Shown here one piece after another: positions 54,875-62,894 of a stretch of 64,000 nucleotides of DNA. The notes beneath the pieces were generated by a model that searched no databases, was not told where the DNA came from, and was given only the letters and a program-made list of their open reading frames with translations. The position numbers were made by a program, and so were the translations under genes. Source of the stretch: Chryseobacterium gleum (lineage in GTDB: Bacteria > Bacteroidota > Bacteroidia > Flavobacteriales > BACL11); assembly GCA_945865535.1 (NCBI GenBank), contig CAMBDW010000004.1:50923-114922 (forward strand). Direction: 5' to 3'. Position 1 is the stretch's first letter, and every line of letters begins with the position of its first letter.

Positions 54875-55814
54875 CACAATTAAAGGGACAAATTTTAAAT
54901 TACCAGGGCAAACAAAGTTTTATAAAGGCAAAGTAAGAGATGTTTATACTATAAATAATGAAACATTAGTAATGGTTGCTTCTGATAGAATTTCAGCTTT
55001 TGACTATGTTTTACCTCAAGGCATACCTTATAAAGGTCAGGTTTTAAGTCAAATTGCTGCAAAGTTTCTAACGGCTACAGCTGACATTGTTCCTAATTGG
55101 ATGGAGGCAACTCCTGACCCTAGTGTAACAATTGGAAAAATGTGTGAGCCCTTTAAAGTAGAAATGGTAATTAGAGGTTATTTAACTGGCCATGCTTGGA
55201 GAGAATACAAAGCAGGAAAAAGAATGATTTGTGGGGTTTCAATGCCTGATGGCATGGTAGAAAATCAAAAATTTGAATCTCCAATTATTACTCCAACTAC
55301 AAAAGCAGTTATAGGCCATGATGAAGATATTAGCAGAGAGAATATTTTGTTGCAAGGAATAGTTACTGAAGCAGATTATATCCAATTAGAAAAATACACA
55401 AGAGCTATTTTCCAAAGAGGAACAGAAATAGCTGCTGAGAAAGGGCTTATATTAGTTGATACAAAATATGAATTTGGCAAGGATAAAAATGGGGTTATTA
55501 CTCTCATTGATGAAATTCATACTCCCGATTCATCTAGATATTTTTACCTTAAGGGCTATGAAGAAAAAGTGGCAAATGGAGAGTCTCCAAAACAACTTTC
55601 AAAAGAATTTGTGCGTCAGTGGTTAATAGAAAATGGCTTTCAAGGAAAAGATGGTCAATCAATTCCTGAAATGAGTGCGGAATACTGCAATTCGGTTTCT
55701 GAAAGATATATTGAACTATATGAGTATATTACTGGAGATAAATTTGTAAAAGAGGATGTTAGTGATGTGATAAATCGAGTAGAGAGAAATATCTTAAACT
55801 ATCTAAGTGCTTAA
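54867..55814 (+). CDS. purC: Phosphoribosylaminoimidazole-succinocarboxamide (SAICAR) synthase
   Basis: 315 residues, close to the longer bacterial/fungal form. PurC joins CAIR with aspartate using ATP in purine synthesis. [60 protein letters not shown] and [14 protein letters not shown] with [13 protein letters not shown] are the standard blocks. The start overlaps phoH by 8 bases, and the glycosyltransferase gene starts within its last 8 bases. Confidence 0.97.
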   Translation: MTNTIKGTNFKLPGQTKFYKGKVRDVYTINNETLVMVASDRISAFDYVLPQGIPYKGQVLSQIAAKFLTATADIVPNWMEATPDPSVTIGKMCEPFKVEMVIRGYLTGHAWREYKAGKRMICGVSMPDGMVENQKFESPIITPTTKAVIGHDEDISRENILLQGIVTEADYIQLEKYTRAIFQRGTEIAAEKGLILVDTKYEFGKDKNGVITLIDEIHTPDSSRYFYLKGYEEKVANGESPKQLSKEFVRQWLIENGFQGKDGQSIPEMSAEYCNSVSERYIELYEYITGDKFVKEDVSDVINRVERNILNYLSA

Positions 55815-56952
55815 TAATTTATCTATTTCTTTGACCAATTGTGTTGGTTTTTTTGAACTCATTAGTTTGCCATTAGCAGTAATAAGTTTATCAGTTCTTC
55901 TTTTTTATTCCTTTTATTTTTTTATAAAGTTACATTTTTATAAAAGTAAAAACTCCTCATTTTCTAAGCCTATCTCAATTATTATTTGTGCAAAGAACGA
56001 GCTTGATAACTTAAGAAAAAATTTGCCTATCATTTTAGCACAAAACTACTTTAACTTTGAGGTAATTGTAGTAAATGATCAGTCTAGTGATGAGAGTACT
56101 TTTTTTTTAAATGAGTTAGCTAAAGAAAATAAACATTTAATAATAGTTAATATTGATGATTTTGTAACTCATGGTTTAGGAAAAAAGTTTGCCCTAACTT
56201 TAGGTATTAAAACAGCAAAACACGAACATTTACTATTAACTGATGCAGATTGTATACCCAATTCAAAAGATTGGGTAAAACAGATGAGTTCCAACTTTAA
56301 TAATGCTGAAATTATTTTGGGTTACGGATCGTATGAAAAGAAAAAAGGATTGCTCAATAAAATTATCAGATTTGAGACCTTTAATGTAGCTCAGCAATAT
56401 TTGTCCTATGCAATAGCAGAGAAAACTTATATGGGTGTTGGGAGAAATCTAGCCTATAAAAAATCGCTCTTTTTTGACAATAAAGGATTTGCAAGTCATA
56501 TACACATTCCATCAGGAGATGATGATTTATTTATTCAGGAAATAGCTCCAAATAGTACTGTTGCTATTGAAATGGCAAATGATGGCCAAACGACATCTGA
56601 AGTTATAAAAAGTTGGAAAGATTGGATCTATCAAAAAAGAAGACATCTTTCAACAGCTCCTTTATATAAAGCTAAATTTAAAGTATTATTAGGGCTTTAT
56701 CCTTTGGCTCAATTATTATTTTTAGTAAGCGTTATACTGCTCTTTATTGTTAAAACGAGTTTGCTTTATATCTTCATTTTATTAGCACTCAAATTACTTG
56801 TTTCATATATAGTAAATTACAAAACAATGAAGCGATTAAATGTTCATGATTTATATTGGATTCATCCAATATATGAAACTTTAAATCTCTTAATCCAAGT
56901 AAATTTTGTATTATTGAATCTGTTTAAAAAACCCAAGAAATGGAGGAGATGA
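55807..56952 (+). CDS. Family 2 glycosyltransferase, membrane-anchored
   Basis: 381 residues using a GTG start at 55807 that overlaps the purC stop; a later TTG (55831) is possible but would cut into the N-terminal membrane region. One N-terminal span (about residues 20-42) leads into a GT-A domain: [35 protein letters not shown] and [15 protein letters not shown] (DxD-like). C-terminal spans follow (about 295-345). [13 protein letters not shown] resembles the Q/RxxRW region of processive GT2 enzymes. Its product is unknown. Confidence 0.88.
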   Translation: MLNNLSISLTNCVGFFELISLPLAVISLSVLLFYSFYFFIKLHFYKSKNSSFSKPISIIICAKNELDNLRKNLPIILAQNYFNFEVIVVNDQSSDESTFFLNELAKENKHLIIVNIDDFVTHGLGKKFALTLGIKTAKHEHLLLTDADCIPNSKDWVKQMSSNFNNAEIILGYGSYEKKKGLLNKIIRFETFNVAQQYLSYAIAEKTYMGVGRNLAYKKSLFFDNKGFASHIHIPSGDDDLFIQEIAPNSTVAIEMANDGQTTSEVIKSWKDWIYQKRRHLSTAPLYKAKFKVLLGLYPLAQLLFLVSVILLFIVKTSLLYIFILLALKLLVSYIVNYKTMKRLNVHDLYWIHPIYETLNLLIQVNFVLLNLFKKPKKWRR

Positions 56953-57551
56953 GCAATAATTTAACCGAGAAAGGCCAAAGAGACTTAAAGTTGATAAATA
57001 GGGCATTAGCAAGTGGTGATCCTGCTGCTTATAGTGAACTTATGAAATTGTATCGCGATCCTCTTTATTTTATGTTGTATGAGAAGGTAAGCGATCAAGA
57101 ATTAGCTAAAGATTTAACCATAGAGTCTTTAGGAAAAGCATTTCAAAAATTACACTTATACACGCCTGACTATACCTTTAGTACTTGGCTGTTTACGGTA
57201 GCTCGCAATCATTGTATTGATTATTTAAGAAAACACAAATTACCAACTATCTCTATTGATAAAATGATGTTGGATGAAGATGGCAAGCGTACGAACTTTG
57301 ATTTAGTATCCAATGACTTAAATCCAGAGCAGAAAATGGAAAAAAAACAAAGAATTGCTTTTTTAAGACAAATTGTGGACCAATTAAAACCTGTGTATCG
57401 TGATTTAGTAAAAATGAGGTATTTTAAAGAATTAAGTTATGAAGAAATTGCTGAAACTTTAGATATTCCTATTGGTACAGTAAAAGCACAATTACATAGA
57501 AGTAGGGAACAACTCTTTAAAATTCTGTCAGGATCGAGAGATACTTTCTAA
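56940..57551 (+). CDS. RNA polymerase sigma factor, ECF-like sigma-70 family
   Basis: 203 residues. Region 2 spans about 35-100 (YRDPLYFMLYEKVSDQELAK, FSTWLFTVARNHCIDYLRKH) and region 4 about 140-200 (LVKMRYFKELSYEEIAETLD, IGTVKAQLHRSREQLFKIL). The start is uncertain: the ATG at 56940 or at 56949 (the latter behind GGAGGAG). It overlaps the glycosyltransferase by 13 bases, and rsmG starts on the next base. No anti-sigma gene is adjacent, so its regulation is unclear. Confidence 0.92.
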   Translation: MEEMSNNLTEKGQRDLKLINRALASGDPAAYSELMKLYRDPLYFMLYEKVSDQELAKDLTIESLGKAFQKLHLYTPDYTFSTWLFTVARNHCIDYLRKHKLPTISIDKMMLDEDGKRTNFDLVSNDLNPEQKMEKKQRIAFLRQIVDQLKPVYRDLVKMRYFKELSYEEIAETLDIPIGTVKAQLHRSREQLFKILSGSRDTF

Positions 57552-58166
57552 ATGCAAGTAATACTTAAGTATTTTGCTGATTTATCAAAGAAACAAATAA
57601 AACAATTCTCAGAATTACAAGAGTTGTATGAGCATTGGAATGCTCAAATTAATGTTATTTCTCGCAAAGACATTTCTGAATTGTATATTAATCATGTACT
57701 CCATTCTTTAGCACTTGCAAAAGTTGTTCAGTTCGAAAAAGGCACTAAAATATTAGATATTGGAACAGGGGGCGGTTTCCCAGGAATTCCTTTGGCGATT
57801 CTTTTTCCTAATGTAGATTTTTTACTAGTGGATAGTATAGGAAAAAAAATAAAAGTGGTTAATGAAGTGAGTTCTGCTATTGGCTTAACAAATATTCGCA
57901 CTATGCACCAAAGAGCAGAAAATATAAATGAATCTTTTGATTTTGTGGTTAGTCGTGCTGTTACTAATATGACAGACTTTAAAAAGTGGGTAAAAGGAAA
58001 ATTTAATAACAAGCATAATAATGCTCTAAAGAATGGAATTCTATACTTAAAAGGAGGGGATTTAACAGAGGAGTTAAGAGGAATTTCTCACAGTAAATAT
58101 GAAATAGCTGATTTTTTTGAAGAAGACTTTTTTAAAACTAAGAAGGTTATCTATATTGGGTATTAG
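57552..58166 (+). CDS. rsmG: 16S rRNA (guanine527-N7)-methyltransferase
   Basis: 204 residues, the usual length. It methylates G527 of 16S rRNA with SAM. ELYEHWNAQINVISRKD is the N-terminal signature, ILDIGTGGGFPGIPLAILFP the SAM-binding motif, and FVVSRAVTNMTDFKKWVK the later conserved block. It begins directly after the sigma factor stop. Its last 20 bases overlap the convergent exonuclease gene. Confidence 0.95.
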   Translation: MQVILKYFADLSKKQIKQFSELQELYEHWNAQINVISRKDISELYINHVLHSLALAKVVQFEKGTKILDIGTGGGFPGIPLAILFPNVDFLLVDSIGKKIKVVNEVSSAIGLTNIRTMHQRAENINESFDFVVSRAVTNMTDFKKWVKGKFNNKHNNALKNGILYLKGGDLTEELRGISHSKYEIADFFEEDFFKTKKVIYIGY

Positions 58167-59184
58167 TGTAAACTTTTTCCACTTTTCCAGTTTCAAAGAT
58201 GTAGAAAATCATTCCTGTTGTATTTTTAGTTACTTCTCTGCCTAGAATATCCACTATCCGAATTACTTTATTATTGGTATTTATTGCCTCAGCAATTAAA
58301 GTGGTATTATCAGAAGCTAATTTTAATCCAACTGGCCTATGGTCAGAAACATTGTTTTCATAATGATTCCAACTGTTCATATAGTCATCAACTCTTATAA
58401 CAGTAACCTGTGAATTTAAATTTTGAAAATCAACAAACAATTCGTTAGTTATCAAAATATGATCTAGATGAGATGGCCAAGATGGGTAAGACCAATTTGC
58501 ACTATTTCCTTGTGCAATTTGCAGGTCAGTAAATAAGTAATTTCCATTGTCGGTTATAAAGTCCTCAAATACATTGTTTGCGCTAAGATCAGTTAATTCA
58601 TCATTTAAATCCCCAAGAACAATTACTTTTTTATTAGCAAAATTATTCTCAATATATTCTTTTAAGAGTGTAACTGCATGCAACCTTCTATTTTCTTCAT
58701 CACTAGAGTCATTTAGATCCAAAATTCCATCACCACAGCATTTAAAATGGTTGTTAATGAGAATATAATTTTCACCATTAAAATTTAGATCTAAAACTTG
58801 TGGGCTTCTAGGGAAAGCATTCCAATAAGACTGAGAGGTATAAATTTCATATTTTGCATTTATCTGTACAGTATTGGTATTGTAAACATATGCTAAGCCC
58901 CCATAAGAACTCAAAAAACATTCATAGCCCACTATGTTTGCAATAACTTGTTTTAAAAGGGTAGTATCATCAATTTCTTGAAGTGCATAAACATCAGCAT
59001 TTAAGTTTGTAAGTATTGTTTGAACATAATTTGCACTTGTATTTCCGTTTTTAGGAAACCATTCAATATTCCAACTCACTACTTCAAAAGTAGAATCTGT
59101 GCCAAAACTTAAATTGTTTAAATTTTGGGCAATTATTTGATTTGCAAAGCAAATAACTAGAATAGAAGTGAGGAAGGGTTTCAT
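58147..59184 (-). CDS. Secreted endonuclease/exonuclease/phosphatase family protein with T9SS-like tail
   Basis: 345 residues, signal peptide about 1-19. The EEP fold is clear: VVSWNIEWFPKNG, VYALQEIDD (metal Glu), INNHFKCCGD, VIVLGDLNDELTD, PSHLDHILIT and VSDHRPVGLKL (catalytic His). The C-terminal tail (about 303-345) matches the LGRE...F..G.VEK tail of two other proteins here but ends VEKVYTNTQYR instead of EKRxVIE; those last residues are coded antisense to rsmG. It directly abuts the upstream methyltransferase gene. It is probably a secreted nuclease or phosphatase. Confidence 0.9.
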   Translation of the reverse strand: MKPFLTSILVICFANQIIAQNLNNLSFGTDSTFEVVSWNIEWFPKNGNTSANYVQTILTNLNADVYALQEIDDTTLLKQVIANIVGYECFLSSYGGLAYVYNTNTVQINAKYEIYTSQSYWNAFPRSPQVLDLNFNGENYILINNHFKCCGDGILDLNDSSDEENRRLHAVTLLKEYIENNFANKKVIVLGDLNDELTDLSANNVFEDFITDNGNYLFTDLQIAQGNSANWSYPSWPSHLDHILITNELFVDFQNLNSQVTVIRVDDYMNSWNHYENNVSDHRPVGLKLASDNTTLIAEAINTNNKVIRIVDILGREVTKNTTGMIFYIFETGKVEKVYTNTQYR

Positions 59185-59952
59185 TTATTTCTTTTCACAA
59201 AAGTAAAGAATTTCTCCTTTTGGTAGCCCATAACGCTCCACTAACTCAGGCTTCAACTCATTGATAAAGTCGCTTTCAGTAACTTTAAAGCCTGCTGCTG
59301 CTAGTTTTTTACCATAGTCTAGTCCGAATAGGCGAACATGATCGTCTTGCCAGTAGAGGAGTTCTCTTTGCTTTGGATCAGTAATACTCTTATCTTCTTG
59401 AGTATTTGGGTTACTATTATCAATAGGAACTTGAAAAATTCCCCAACCTCCTGGCTTCATTACTCTATAGAATTCAGTCATTACTTTATGAGAGTCCTCA
59501 ACATGTTCCAATACATGATTGCAAATCACCACTTCAAAAGTATTTTCTTCAAAAGGAATAGCGTGCACATCCATCTTTACATCAGCCCAGGGAGAAATTA
59601 AATCCCCAGTAGTGTAATCTAAATTTTTCATCCCTTTGAATATTTTAATGAAACAATACTCAGGGGCAATGTGCAAGAATTTCAAGTTAGCAGTAAAGAA
59701 GTTGGTTTTTTCTTGCATAAAAAGCCACATCAAGCGGTGTCTTTCCAAACTCATGCTATCGGGAGCAAGAGCATTTTCACGCGATTGCAATCTCCCGTAA
59801 GGCAATAACTTACGGTATTTTTTACCATTAATTGGATCTTCAAACTTATTTCCTCTCATAAAAAGGGAAAAGATTTGTAAAAAGAAATGACTCACATGTT
59901 GTAAGTAATGTCTTGGGATAAGACGAGTAGCTAAAGATATGATGAATTTCAT
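59185..59952 (-). CDS. SAM-dependent methyltransferase (type 11)
   Basis: 255 residues. The N terminus has ENALAPDSMSLERHRLMWLF, the position where relatives carry CPxCGSLERHR with zinc Cys; here the Cys are missing. The SAM domain follows: FLHIAPEYCFIKIFKGMKNL, DVHAIPFEENTFEVVICNHV, LEHVEDSHKVMTEFYRVMKP and GGWGIFQVP. The substrate is unknown; relatives act in glycan or lipid pathways. It lies in one unit with the exonuclease-like gene. Confidence 0.88.
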   Translation of the reverse strand: MKFIISLATRLIPRHYLQHVSHFFLQIFSLFMRGNKFEDPINGKKYRKLLPYGRLQSRENALAPDSMSLERHRLMWLFMQEKTNFFTANLKFLHIAPEYCFIKIFKGMKNLDYTTGDLISPWADVKMDVHAIPFEENTFEVVICNHVLEHVEDSHKVMTEFYRVMKPGGWGIFQVPIDNSNPNTQEDKSITDPKQRELLYWQDDHVRLFGLDYGKKLAAAGFKVTESDFINELKPELVERYGLPKGEILYFCEKK

Positions 59953-59971
59953 CCTTTCAATTTAAGGTTGT

Positions 59972-59979
59972 CAAAAATA
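59972..59979 (-). promoter_or_regulatory. Putative -7 box TATTTTTG for the methyltransferase-exonuclease unit
   Basis: The minus strand reads TATTTTTG, 19 bases before the ATG at 59952. Confidence 0.5.
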
Positions 59980-59990
59980 AGAAAAGCAAT

Positions 59991-60299
59991 TTACTCTCTA
60001 TCTTTAAATTGCTTAAATCCTAAACGCACAAGCATCTTTTTTTCAAATGCCCAAAAGAATTTAAATTGGCCAAAAATGGCTCCAATAAGCACAATAAGTA
60101 CTTGGTAAATAGGAAAAATGATAAAAATACGAATAGGCCAAAACACCCAAGGAGAAACAGCTAATTTATCCAGCCCAACTAGATCAAGTACTGGCTTTGC
60201 AACCCACACAGCAACAGATCCGGTAATCGAAAATACAAGAAGAATAATTACCAATTGAAAATTGGATGTAATTCCCCATTTTTCTTTAAATCTGTTCAT
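59991..60299 (-). CDS. Small DUF6787-type membrane protein
   Basis: 102 residues with two membrane spans (about 16-36 and 52-75). MNRFKEKWGITSNFQLVIIL at the start, VAKPVLDLVGL in the middle and FGQFKFFWAFEKKMLVRLGF at the end are characteristic of a conserved Bacteroidota small membrane family (DUF6787). Function unknown. It has its own leaderless-type promoter. Confidence 0.8.
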   Translation of the reverse strand: MNRFKEKWGITSNFQLVIILLVFSITGSVAVWVAKPVLDLVGLDKLAVSPWVFWPIRIFIIFPIYQVLIVLIGAIFGQFKFFWAFEKKMLVRLGFKQFKDRE

Positions 60300-60303
60300 A
60301 GTG

Positions 60304-60311
60304 CAAAATTA
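60304..60311 (-). promoter_or_regulatory. Leaderless-type -7 box TAATTTTG
   Basis: The minus strand reads TAATTTTG, ending 4 bases before the ATG at 60299. Confidence 0.6.
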
Positions 60312-60363
60312 GATTTATTATATAACTTTAAAAGCACTCTCTTTAAAAAAAGCATCTTTTTGC

Positions 60364-61257
60364 TTAACTCCTAGGATGAAACTGAATAATGTTACTTCTT
60401 AAGTAATCTTTATCTAAATGTGTATAGATTTCGGTTGTGGTGATGCTTTCGTGCCCAAGCATTTCTTGTACTGCTCGTAAATCAGCGCCTCCTTCAATAA
60501 GGTGAGTGGCAAAACTATGCCTAAAAGTATGAGGGCTAATTTTCTTTTTCAATCCTATTACCTCTGTTAATTTTTGGATAATCAAAAATATCATTACTCT
60601 AGTGAGTTTGGCTCCTCTGTTGTTTAAAAACACAAAATCCTCATGTCCTTTTTTTATACTTTGATAATTTCGAACTTCATTAATATATATCTTTAAATAG
60701 TGCAAAGCTCTACCACCAATAGGAGCTAAGCGTTCTTTATCTCCTTTACCAATCACTTTTAGGTAACCTTCTTTAAAATGAATATTTGATAATTGCAAAT
60801 TAATTAATTCACTCACTCTAAGTCCGCAACTATAAAGGGTTTCAAGTATAGCTCTGTTGCGCTCTCCTTGACTATTGCTTAAATCGACAGCTGCAATAAG
60901 TTTATCTATCTCAATTAATGAGAGGGTATCTGGGAGTTTTAAGCCAATTTTAGGGCTTTCAATCAGCTCAGTAGGATTGAATTTAATATAATCCTCCATA
61001 ATCAGGTATTTGTAGTACGCTTTTATGCCTGAAATAATACGGGCTTGAGAGCGGGCAGAAATATTGTTATCTTTTAATTCAGCTAAAAAATCACTTATGT
61101 TTTCTCTAGTTATTTTAAGTTCATTAAGGTTTAATGGGATGGCATAAGAAGCAAACTTTTTTATATCACGAATGTAAGCCTGCACTGAATTATCAGAGAG
61201 CGATCGTTCAATCTGCAAGTAAGATTTAAAGCCTTTTATAGATGTTTCCCAACTCAT
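60364..61257 (-). CDS. xerD: Tyrosine recombinase XerD-type
   Basis: 297 residues. The N-terminal SAM-like domain (about 1-85; YLQIERSLSDNSVQAYIRDI) precedes the catalytic domain with Arg in LYSCGLRVSELINL, Lys in VIGKGDKERLAPIG, His-Arg in HTFRHSFATHLIEGGA, His in LGHESITTTEIYTH and Tyr in EIYTH. XerD resolves chromosome dimers at dif with a partner. Most Bacteroidota have two Xer-like enzymes, so whether this is XerC or XerD by role is not certain. Divergent from aroQ with 18 bases between them. Confidence 0.9.
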   Translation of the reverse strand: MSWETSIKGFKSYLQIERSLSDNSVQAYIRDIKKFASYAIPLNLNELKITRENISDFLAELKDNNISARSQARIISGIKAYYKYLIMEDYIKFNPTELIESPKIGLKLPDTLSLIEIDKLIAAVDLSNSQGERNRAILETLYSCGLRVSELINLQLSNIHFKEGYLKVIGKGDKERLAPIGGRALHYLKIYINEVRNYQSIKKGHEDFVFLNNRGAKLTRVMIFLIIQKLTEVIGLKKKISPHTFRHSFATHLIEGGADLRAVQEMLGHESITTTEIYTHLDKDYLRSNIIQFHPRS

Positions 61258-61262
61258 TTATG

Positions 61263-61270
61263 TAGTTTTG
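61263..61270 (+). promoter_or_regulatory. Leaderless-type -7 box TAGTTTTG for aroQ
   Basis: TAGTTTTG ends 5 bases before the ATG at 61276. The whole promoter sits in the 18-base gap to xerD and its 5' end. Confidence 0.6.
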
Positions 61271-61275
61271 CTCTT

Positions 61276-61689
61276 ATGAAGGTTATAATTATTAACGGTC
61301 CAAATTTAAATTTATTAGGTAAAAGAGAGCCGTCAATTTACGGCAATGTTTCTTTTGATGATTATTTTCTCAAATTAAAAGTTGAATTTTCTCATTTACA
61401 AATTGATTATTTTCAAAGCAATATAGAAGGGGAACTTATTAATAAATTGCAAGAAGTTGGTTTTTCTTATGATATGATTTTGCTAAATGCTGGAGGATAC
61501 TCGCACACTTCAGTTGCCTTAACCGATTGTGTGAAAGCAATTGAAACTCCAGTAATTGAAGTTCATATTTCTAATATTTACTCTAGAGAGGAGTTCAGAC
61601 AAAAATCTTTACTCTCACCAAACTGCAAAGCAGTAATTTGTGGTTTGGGCTTGGATTCTTATAAAGCAGGCTTATTAACTTTAACATAA
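61276..61689 (+). CDS. aroQ: Type II 3-dehydroquinate dehydratase
   Basis: 137 residues, slightly shorter than the usual 145-150. It dehydrates 3-dehydroquinate in the shikimate pathway. IINGPNLNLLGKREPSIYG contains the catalytic Tyr loop, LNAGGYSHTSVALTD corresponds to NPGAYTHTS with a Gly replacing Ala, and EVHISNIYSREEFRQKS and ICGLGLDSYKAGL complete the family pattern. The active-site residues visible are conserved. A pseudogene scrap follows 6 bases later. Confidence 0.95.
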   Translation: MKVIIINGPNLNLLGKREPSIYGNVSFDDYFLKLKVEFSHLQIDYFQSNIEGELINKLQEVGFSYDMILLNAGGYSHTSVALTDCVKAIETPVIEVHISNIYSREEFRQKSLLSPNCKAVICGLGLDSYKAGLLTLT

Positions 61690-61695
61690 ATAATT

Positions 61696-61865
61696 ATGAA
61701 AAAACTACTACTTGTATTACTTGCTTTACCTATGGCCCCGATTTTAAACAAGGGATTATAGACACTAGAACAGAACTAATTGATATTTCTGCAACAATTG
61801 CTGAGCTATTACATCTTAATCCTGAACATATAGAAGGACAAATAATGCATGAATTATTTGAATAA
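61696..61865 (+). pseudogene. Pseudogene scrap: signal peptide plus C-terminal end of an alkaline-phosphatase-fold protein
   Basis: ATG at 61696 gives MKKLLLVLLALPMAP and then stops at a TAG after 21 codons. In another frame, from about 61728, an open segment reads YGPDFKQGIIDTRTEL then ISATIAELLHLNPEHIEGQI and ends at the TAA at 61863-61865. That second part resembles the C terminus of alkaline-phosphatase-superfamily enzymes (sulfatase or nucleotide pyrophosphatase type: G-P-x-F-K..., I-x-x-T-I-A-x-L-L). Most of the gene has been deleted. The family match is an inference from a short stretch. Confidence 0.55.
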
Positions 61866-61877
61866 AATTTTAGGCAA

Positions 61878-62894
61878 CTATAAATCTGAGAAAGTCTTTA
61901 TTCCTTTTAGTTTGTTTTTCAGCAATATAGAATAATTGACTTTGCCAATTAAGTTACTTTTCTGAGCAATTTTTTCTCTTTTTGTAATAAGTTTAGGAAT
62001 TTCAAAATAAAAAGAAAAATGTGCTTTAGCAATGGCTAAAAAATGTTGCAAGCCTTTTGTTTGTTTTAGAAAAGTAAATGCAGCTAAACCATCAAGAATT
62101 AGCCTTATAGGTATAACAGTAACTAAAGAAGTAATTGGTAAATTCTTAAAAAGCATGCAGTGGTTGTTTCTAAAATTAAGATGAGTTTTAAAAGGGGAGT
62201 CAGCATTTAAGGTTCCTCCACCCACATGATACACCACAGATTTTGGCTCCACCATAATGGTATATCCTTTATTTTTTAATCGCCAACACAAATCAATTTC
62301 TTCTTGATGAGCAAAGAAATCTTGATCTAAACCTCCAACTTCCCAAAAGTGAGATGCTCGTACAAATAAGCAAGCGCCTGTTGCCCAGAAAACTTCTATT
62401 GCATCATTGTATTGGCCTTTGTCTTCTTCCAAATCATTAAATATTCTTCCTCTGCAAAAAGGATAACCTAAATTATCAATAAAGCCTCCACTAGCACCGG
62501 CATATTCAAATTTTGTTTTATTATTATAATCTAATAATTTTGGTTGGCAAGCTGCAATAGTTGTGTTAGTATCCATCAAAGTAATAATAGGAGAGAGCCA
62601 ATTTTCACTTACTTCAATATCAGAGTTAATCAGAACAAAATATTCTGCAGAGATTTGTTTTAAGGCATCATTATATCCTTTAGCATAACCGCCATTAGTT
62701 TTATTAATAATAAGTTTTACTTTAGGAAAACTTTCTTTCACAAAACTCACAGAATCATCAGTTGAGCCATTATCAGCTATAAAAACACTAGCATCTTGGC
62801 TGTACCTTGCCAATGTAGGCAAAAACTTTTCAAGCCATTCTTTTCCGTTCCAATTAAGAACAACAACTGCTGTTTTTATCTTTTGTGTTTCCAT
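61878..62894 (-). CDS. Family 2 glycosyltransferase (rhamnosyltransferase-like)
   Basis: 338 residues. The GT-A domain starts KTAVVVLNWNGKEWLEKFLP, with FIADNGSTDDSVSFVKESFP, NGGYAKGYNDAL and FVLINSDIEV as nucleotide-sugar and DxD motifs. FAHQEEIDLCWRLKNKGYTI holds the ED-like catalytic region. It adds sugars to surface glycan or lipid; the acceptor is unknown. It overlaps the upstream acyltransferase by 19 bases, suggesting joint work on a lipid-linked glycan such as lipooligosaccharide. Confidence 0.92.
   Translation of the reverse strand: METQKIKTAVVVLNWNGKEWLEKFLPTLARYSQDASVFIADNGSTDDSVSFVKESFPKVKLIINKTNGGYAKGYNDALKQISAEYFVLINSDIEVSENWLSPIITLMDTNTTIAACQPKLLDYNNKTKFEYAGASGGFIDNLGYPFCRGRIFNDLEEDKGQYNDAIEVFWATGACLFVRASHFWEVGGLDQDFFAHQEEIDLCWRLKNKGYTIMVEPKSVVYHVGGGTLNADSPFKTHLNFRNNHCMLFKNLPITSLVTVIPIRLILDGLAAFTFLKQTKGLQHFLAIAKAHFSFYFEIPKLITKREKIAQKSNLIGKVNYSILLKNKLKGIKTFSDL

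Noticed and set aside
60364..61257. XerD-type recombinase as evidence of an integrated element
   Set aside because: All catalytic residues and the length fit the housekeeping Xer enzyme; flanking genes are core genes and no attachment repeats or phage genes are present.
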